This document shows positions 7,389-11,441 of a stretch of DNA of 11,441 nucleotides, one piece after another. Made by a program: the position numbers and the translations under genes. Position 1 is the first letter of the stretch; each line of letters begins with the position of its first letter. This DNA comes from JACZSB01 sp965372015. Lineage in GTDB: Bacteria; Fidelibacterota; Marinisomatia; SCGC-AAA003-L08; TS1B11. Location of the stretch: contig CBDVAP010000097.1 in assembly GCA_965372015.1 (NCBI GenBank), forward strand, positions 1 through 11,441, read 5' to 3'. The notes beneath the pieces are model-generated. The model searched no databases. It worked only from the letters and a program-made list of their open reading frames with translations, and was not told the origin of the DNA.

Positions 7389-9782
7389 ATGAGGATTTCA
7401 TATAACTGGCTGCAGGAATTCGTTACCATCGACCAGTCCCCGGAAGAACTGGCCGCCCTGCTGACCGCCATTGGCCTGGAGGCCACCGTCGATGTCAAAG
7501 ACTACGATTTCACTGGCGTGGTTGTTGGCAAAGTGGTTGAGGTGACCCCTATCGCCGGCTCGGATCACCTGACCCTGTGCCAGGTTGACCAGGGCGATGA
7601 GGTAGTACCGGTGGTCTGTGGGGCGCCGAATGTGAAGCCCGGCATTTTAGTGCCGTTGGCCAAGGTTGGCGCGCGCTTGCCCGGCGGCCATAAGATTGCC
7701 AAGACCAAACTGCGCGGCCAAGTTTCCCAGGGGATGATTTGCGCCGCGGACGAGCTGGGGCTATCGGATGACCATAGCGGAATCATTGTGATTGAGGGCC
7801 AGGCGCAACCGGGGCAGGACTTTAAGGACTACGTGAAGTCTACGGCCGATGCGGTCCTCGATCTGGACCTGACCCCCAACCGCGGGGATTGCTTCAGTCA
7901 CCTGGGCGTGGCCCGCGACTTAGCGGCCAAGCTGGGCCGGCGCTTGCGACTACCCAATATCCTCCTATCCGAGGAAGGACCGCCGGTAAAACAGTTAGCC
8001 CGGGTGGATGTGACCGCCCCGGAAGGCTGCCATCGCTATGCCGCCCGGGTAATCCAGGGGGTGAAAATCGGGCCTTCGCCGGAGTGGCTGGCCCAGCGGC
8101 TGCTGGCTGTTGGCCTGCGGCCCATCAACAACGTGGTGGACGCCTCCAATTACGTATTAATGGAATTGGGCCATCCGCTGCATATATTTGATTACGACCG
8201 CCTGGCGGATCACCGGATCGACGTATATTTCGCAAAAGCCGGCCAAAAGTTTACCACCCTGGATGGCGAGCAGCGCGCCCTTTCGCCGCAGCACCTGTTG
8301 ATTGCCGATGGAAAAGGGCCGGTGGCTTTGGCCGGAATAATGGGCGGTCACGAGTCGGAGGTGACCGATGCGACGGCAAACGTCCTGATTGAGAGCGCCT
8401 ACTTCGACCCAGCTGTGATCCGGCGGGGCTCCAAGTCGCTGGACCTGTCGACCGAAGCTTCCAAGCGTTTCGAGCGGGACACCGATGTAGACGGCCTGAT
8501 AATGGCGCTGGACCGGGTGGCCATGCTGATTTGCGAGCTGGCTGGCGGCACCCTGGCCCGGGGTCGGATCGATGCCTATCCGAAAAAACACGGGCCTGTG
8601 CGTATTGACTTGTCGGTCAAATTCACAAACCGTTTGCTGGGCACTCGCCTCAAACGCCAACAGATGCAGAAGCACCTGGGGCGGCTGGGTATCGTGGTGG
8701 GACCGGCGGGTGGCGACAACCTGAAATGTACTATGCCCCCTTGCCGGCCGGAGCTGACCTTGCCGGTGGACCTGATCGAGGAGATCGCCAGGATGGAGGG
8801 CTATGACAACCTGCCGGCGGTCGCTGGGGTGGAGGTGTCATTCGACTCGTTCAGCGGCGATGCCCACGAATATTTCACCACGGTACGCCATACCTTGGTT
8901 GATTGGGGTTTTTACGAGCACCGGGGTAACACCCTGACCCGCCGAGATCACGCCGGCTTATATCATAAGGCCGGGGGCATTGAATTGCGCAATCCCCTCA
9001 GCTCGGAGCTGGCATTTCTGCGCACTTCCCTGATCCCCGGACTGGTGCAGGCGGCGAGCTTCAACCTGCGGCGACAGCAGAAAACGGTGCAGCTTTTCGA
9101 GATCGGCGCAGTGCAACATTCGGACCCGCAGGCTTACAACCGCACCCGCGAAATCTTCCGGCTGGGTCTGCTCACTACCCTGGGCCCCAGCAGCGCTGCT
9201 ACCCACTGGAAGCATCCACCACCCAAGGATCTCTACTTTTTAAAGGGGATCACGGCCCGTCTGTGCGATTCTCTGGGTGTACCCGAGGTAGACTTCGCCC
9301 CAATCACAACTCGCAATCTGGAAAGTGCGCTGCAGGTAACGGCCGGGGGGGAGGTACTGGGCACCATAGGGACGATCAGTCGGGAGGTGGGGGAACTTTT
9401 CGATCTGGAGCTACCGATGGCGGTTGCCGAACTCGACCTCGAACCACTCGGTAGACTGCAGAGGCCGGGAACCGGGCTGTACCGCGCTGTCATCCCTTTT
9501 CCGGTGGTGGAGCGCGATGTAGCTCTGGAAGTGAGCACCAGTGAAGCGGCCGGCCAATTAGTGGCTACTATCCGGAAAAATGGCGGAAAATATCTCCGCG
9601 ACGTGCGGGTTTTCGACGTATATTCCGGACGGGGCATCGAAGCCGGTCGCAAGAGCGTGGCCTTTCGGCTGCACTTTCAGGCCGTTGACCGCACGCTCAC
9701 CGATGAGGCTGTCGACCGGCAAGTCAAGCGCATCGCCAGCGCCCTGGAGCAAAAACACCAGGCCCACTGGCGGAGCGCCTAA
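7389..9782 (+). CDS. pheT: Phenylalanyl-tRNA synthetase beta subunit
   Basis: Non-catalytic but essential partner of PheS, carrying tRNA recognition and editing. The start is the ATG at 7389, two bases after the pheS stop, giving 797 residues and the standard N-terminus MRISYNWLQEFV. An OB-fold EMAP-type tRNA-binding domain spans about 40-150 (SDHLTLCQVD, KTKLRGQVSQGMICA). The B3/B4 editing region covers about 212-385 (RPINNVVDASNYVLMELGHP, AGIMGG). The B5 domain is about 403-475, ending in LIEEIARMEGYDNLP. The inactive synthetase-like core is about 495-690 (RNPLSSELAFLRTSLIPGL). The C-terminal FDX-ACB anticodon-binding domain is about 703-795 (PFPVVERDVALEV). The same frame stays open upstream to 7272, but that part overlaps pheS and is not family sequence. 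Confidence 0.98.
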   Translation: MRISYNWLQEFVTIDQSPEELAALLTAIGLEATVDVKDYDFTGVVVGKVVEVTPIAGSDHLTLCQVDQGDEVVPVVCGAPNVKPGILVPLAKVGARLPGGHKIAKTKLRGQVSQGMICAADELGLSDDHSGIIVIEGQAQPGQDFKDYVKSTADAVLDLDLTPNRGDCFSHLGVARDLAAKLGRRLRLPNILLSEEGPPVKQLARVDVTAPEGCHRYAARVIQGVKIGPSPEWLAQRLLAVGLRPINNVVDASNYVLMELGHPLHIFDYDRLADHRIDVYFAKAGQKFTTLDGEQRALSPQHLLIADGKGPVALAGIMGGHESEVTDATANVLIESAYFDPAVIRRGSKSLDLSTEASKRFERDTDVDGLIMALDRVAMLICELAGGTLARGRIDAYPKKHGPVRIDLSVKFTNRLLGTRLKRQQMQKHLGRLGIVVGPAGGDNLKCTMPPCRPELTLPVDLIEEIARMEGYDNLPAVAGVEVSFDSFSGDAHEYFTTVRHTLVDWGFYEHRGNTLTRRDHAGLYHKAGGIELRNPLSSELAFLRTSLIPGLVQAASFNLRRQQKTVQLFEIGAVQHSDPQAYNRTREIFRLGLLTTLGPSSAATHWKHPPPKDLYFLKGITARLCDSLGVPEVDFAPITTRNLESALQVTAGGEVLGTIGTISREVGELFDLELPMAVAELDLEPLGRLQRPGTGLYRAVIPFPVVERDVALEVSTSEAAGQLVATIRKNGGKYLRDVRVFDVYSGRGIEAGRKSVAFRLHFQAVDRTLTDEAVDRQVKRIASALEQKHQAHWRSA

Positions 9783-9800
9783 GTACAAACCGTCTGAGGG

Positions 9801-9807
9801 AAGGAGG
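9801..9807 (+). promoter_or_regulatory. Strong Shine-Dalgarno of zapA
   Basis: AAGGAGG lies 7 nt before the ATG at 9815. It is the best match to the anti-Shine-Dalgarno that I found in the window and sits in the 32-bp pheT-zapA gap. It fixes the zapA start and implies that zapA is translated independently of pheT. Confidence 0.85.
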
Positions 9808-9814
9808 TAAAGCC

Positions 9815-10126
9815 ATGGCTGAAGAAGCTCACAATATGGTACGGGTGAGTATCTACGGTAACGAATATACCGTCCGGGCGGTGGCCAATCCGGAATACAT
9901 TAAAGAGGTAGCCGCTTACGTTGATGAGCGCATGCACGAGACGGAGTTGAACTTACCCGGTCCCGTGTCGCCCACTCGCATCGCCATTTTAGCGGCCATG
10001 AGCATCACTGACGAACTGCTGATGGAGCGGCGCAAACGGATTCAGGCTCTGGATCAAATCGAGCAACGGGCGGGAGCCATCTCAATCATGGTAGACGAAG
10101 TGCTGGAGAGCACCTTTCGCGATTGA
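9815..10126 (+). CDS. zapA: Cell division protein ZapA
   Basis: A small cytosolic protein that bundles FtsZ filaments and stabilises the Z ring. The 103 residues fit the family: an N-terminal domain VRVSIYGNEYTVRAVANPEY (9-28), then KEVAAYVDERMHE (30-42), then IAILAAMSITDELLMERRK (56-74). A C-terminal helix suited to coiled-coil dimerisation runs from about 64 to 98. The 'V-I-G-EY-V-------YI--VA-YVD--M-E' pattern is typical of short bacterial ZapA. It lies 32 bp after pheT, and zapA next to pheST is a recurrent arrangement in bacteria. The family is divergent, so the assignment rests on pattern, length and context. Confidence 0.9.
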   Translation: MAEEAHNMVRVSIYGNEYTVRAVANPEYIKEVAAYVDERMHETELNLPGPVSPTRIAILAAMSITDELLMERRKRIQALDQIEQRAGAISIMVDEVLESTFRD

Positions 10127-10168
10127 GCTGCCAGTGAACCGGCCAGCGCGTTTTGAAATGGTCCCGCC

Positions 10169-11071
10169 TTGTCCCAGGTAGATACTCTATTCCTTTATGG
10201 TAAACCGGTCGCAGAGAGCCTATATTCGTCTCTACAACCCCGAATATCCACACTACGAGCTAAAAATATAGCCCCAGCCCTGGCAGTGGTGCTGGTGGGG
10301 GACGACCCCGCTTCCCGAGTATATGTGGGCAGCAAAACCAGGGCTTTCAAGCGGCTGAACCTGATCAGCGAGACCCTTAACTATCCTGCCGGCATCAGCC
10401 AAGCCGAACTGCTGGAGGTGATTGATAAGCTCAATGCAGACTCCCGGTTTCACGGTATCCTGGTGCAGCTGCCTTTACCCAGCGGTATCGATCCGGGCCG
10501 GGTGCTGCTACGCGTTTCTCCCCTGAAGGATGTGGACGGGTTCCACCCTACCAATCTGGGGCTGCTGCTGTCCGGCCAGCCCCGCTATATTCCTTGCACC
10601 CCTCACGGTATATTGGCTATCCTGGAGTATTATGGCATCCCGGTGGCCGGCCGGCACGCGGTGATCGTGGGCCGCAGCAATATTGTAGGCAAGCCGTTGA
10701 TGGCCCTGCTGGCTAATAAATGGGAGCGGGGTAACGCCACGGTAACCATCTGTCACACCGGCACACCCGATATCGCCCAACACACGCTGCAGGCGGATCT
10801 GCTGGTGGTGGCTTCCGGGCAGCCCGATCTGGTCACCGCCGATATGGTCAAGCCCGGGGTGGACATAGTGGACGTGGGGATGAACCGGGTACCCGATGAC
10901 TCCGAAAAAGGCTACCACCTGGTGGGTGATGTAACCGCTGAAGGGATGTCGGGCCGGGCTCACTCCATCACACCTGTACCCGGCGGAGTAGGTCCCATGA
11001 CGGTAGCCATGCTGGTGCACAACACAGTTGCGGCAGCGGAATTTAGTACTGGAGAATCAGGTCCGGATTGA
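10169..11071 (+). CDS. folD: Bifunctional methylene-THF dehydrogenase / methenyl-THF cyclohydrolase FolD
   Basis: Interconverts 5,10-methylene-, methenyl- and 10-formyl-tetrahydrofolate in the cytosol, feeding purine synthesis, thymidylate synthesis and formyl-Met-tRNA. The 300 residues show Y52 and K56 in YVGSKTRAFK, ILVQLPLP (97-104, with Q100), DVDGFHP (121-127 with D121), PCTPHGI (142-148), the nucleotide loop VGRSNIVGKP (167-176), TVTICHTGTP (191-200) and SITPVPGGVGPMTVAM (266-281). Y52, K56 and D121 match the E. coli active-site residues. The start is predicted as TTG at 10169: an in-frame TGA at 10154-10156 leaves no ATG or GTG, and the nearby ATG at 10158 is out of frame. There is no clear Shine-Dalgarno. 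The gene lies 42 bp after zapA. Confidence 0.97.
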   Translation: MSQVDTLFLYGKPVAESLYSSLQPRISTLRAKNIAPALAVVLVGDDPASRVYVGSKTRAFKRLNLISETLNYPAGISQAELLEVIDKLNADSRFHGILVQLPLPSGIDPGRVLLRVSPLKDVDGFHPTNLGLLLSGQPRYIPCTPHGILAILEYYGIPVAGRHAVIVGRSNIVGKPLMALLANKWERGNATVTICHTGTPDIAQHTLQADLLVVASGQPDLVTADMVKPGVDIVDVGMNRVPDDSEKGYHLVGDVTAEGMSGRAHSITPVPGGVGPMTVAMLVHNTVAAAEFSTGESGPD

Positions 11072-11077
11072 GGTAAT

Positions 11078-11107
11078 TTGAACTGTCCACCTGACTCAAA
11101 ATATATA
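11078..11107 (+). promoter_or_regulatory. Possible sigma70-type promoter for the PAS gene
   Basis: TTGAAC (11078-11083) and TATATA (11102-11107) are separated by 18 bp, each matching 4 of 6 consensus bases, in an AT-rich stretch (AAAATATATATAT) that stands out from its surroundings. Transcription would start near 11114 and give an mRNA leader of about 95 nt. The repeated TATATA makes the exact -10 uncertain. Confidence 0.35.
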
Positions 11108-11115
11108 TATCCTAA

Positions 11116-11194
11116 CCGGTCTCGGCACAAATGACCGGACTGCGGCACCGCAGGAAAGCATCAGGCTCGATTTCATCATCCGTCAGGTTTTTTT
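11116..11194 (+). other. Inverted repeats and T-run between folD and the PAS gene (structured leader and/or terminator)
   Basis: Two adjacent inverted repeats lie in the gap: CCGGTC (11116-11121) with GACCGG (11133-11138), and CTGCGG (11140-11145) with CCGCAG (11148-11153). About 35 bases later GTCAGG is followed by seven T (11188-11194). GTCAGGT (11182-11188) is also complementary to ACCTGAC (11089-11095), which could enclose both hairpins. Neither compact hairpin abuts the T-run, so a standard intrinsic terminator is not clear. No known riboswitch class was recognised. Confidence 0.3.
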
Positions 11195-11196
11195 AT

Positions 11197-11200
11197 GGAG
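11197..11200 (+). promoter_or_regulatory. Shine-Dalgarno deciding the TTG start of the PAS gene
   Basis: GGAG lies 7 nt before TTG 11208. The nearby ATG at 11195 overlaps this site and reads only nine codons to a stop, so the TTG is the supported start for the downstream frame. Confidence 0.6.
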
Positions 11201-11207
11201 ACCGTCG

Positions 11208-11441
11208 TTGAGCAAAGAATCTAAAATCGTCCAGGAGCTCGATAAATGGCAGGAAATTTTCGATGCCCTAATGGACTGGGTTCTCATTATCTCGCCAGAC
11301 TTTAGGATTCTGCGAGTCAATCGAACCTTCCGCAACTATTTTGGACTCAATGAGGATGAAATAATCGGTGTTAAGTCTTATAAGCTGATTCACGGACTGG
11401 ATGCTCATATCAGTGGCTGTCCCATTGCAAGATCTCTGGTA
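11208..11441 (+). CDS. PAS-domain signalling protein (probable sensor kinase), 3'-truncated by window
   Basis: The first 78 residues of a protein that runs off the window. A short N-terminal helix leads into a PAS fold: FDALMDWVLIISPDFRILRV (18-37), NRTFRNYFGLNEDEIIG (38-54) and then KLIHGLDAHISGCP (59-72). The ending 'HG-D-----GCP' is common in PAS domains of two-component histidine kinases and related regulators. No output domain is visible, so histidine kinase, diguanylate cyclase or sigma54-activator architectures all remain possible. There is no signal peptide or membrane segment in the visible part, so this domain looks cytosolic. The start is TTG at 11208 with GGAG upstream. GC over 11221-11400 is about 43% by hand count, well below the genes to its left, which may mean a separate origin. 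Confidence 0.75.
   Translation, partial: MSKESKIVQELDKWQEIFDALMDWVLIISPDFRILRVNRTFRNYFGLNEDEIIGVKSYKLIHGLDAHISGCPIARSLV

Noticed and set aside
10127..10154. Terminator-like hairpin after zapA (GCTG...CAGC followed by TTTT)
   Set aside because: The stem is short with a bulge and the T-run is only four bases and offset by GCG, so it is too weak to call a terminator before folD.
10127..10168. 6S RNA gene after zapA, as in gammaproteobacteria
   Set aside because: The gap to folD is only 42 bp, far too short for 6S RNA.
11195..11224. ATG at 11195 as the start of the PAS gene
   Set aside because: This frame stops after nine codons; it overlaps the GGAG site that serves TTG 11208.

Overview
This window is a housekeeping segment of a bacterial chromosome. 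All identifiable protein genes and the one RNA gene lie on the + strand, packed almost without gaps. I see no IS element, CRISPR array, integrase, toxin-antitoxin pair or other defence locus. Hand-counted GC is about 60% in the core genes I sampled. Several traits point to the Fibrobacterota-Chlorobi-Bacteroidota (FCB) side of the bacterial tree or a related candidate phylum. These are the short RsmI lacking the C-terminal helical extension, the 'YWGLETERDYRITKGTGWLEI'-type loop in PheS (residues 262-282), the L-lysine 6-aminotransferase-like end of the first gene, and a C-terminally extended S41 protease. This placement rests on family memory and is low confidence.

Layout. Positions 1-213 hold the 3' end of a class III aminotransferase resembling L-lysine 6-aminotransferase. 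It is followed at once by rsmI (16S rRNA C1402 2'-O-methyltransferase), tmk (dTMP kinase; 4-bp overlap) and an exported S41 C-terminal processing protease (26-bp overlap with tmk). A 66-bp gap then carries a good sigma70-type promoter, a tRNA-Val(GAC) with encoded CCA, and 43 bp later the translation operon thrS, infC, rpmI, rplT, pheS, pheT. This continues into zapA (Z-ring associated protein) and folD (one-carbon folate enzyme). After a 136-bp gap with inverted repeats, a T-run and a possible promoter, the window ends inside a PAS-domain signalling protein with distinctly lower GC (about 43% by hand count).

How it works together. thrS, infC, rpmI, rplT, pheS and pheT form the classic translation cluster: two aminoacyl-tRNA synthetases, initiation factor 3 and two 50S proteins. 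RsmI also serves the ribosome, by decoding-site methylation. Tmk and FolD serve thymidylate and one-carbon supply. ZapA and the Ctp protease belong to division and envelope maintenance. No terminator is visible between tRNA-Val and folD, so the tRNA may be cut from the 5' end of a long polycistronic transcript.

The most notable points are regulatory. infC must start at a non-AUG codon, possibly AUA or AUU, which suggests classical IF3 autoregulation. The only good Shine-Dalgarno in the tRNA-thrS gap serves a short out-of-frame ORF rather than thrS. The leader of the PAS gene is structured and that gene differs in composition. I found no convincing undescribed multi-gene system here.
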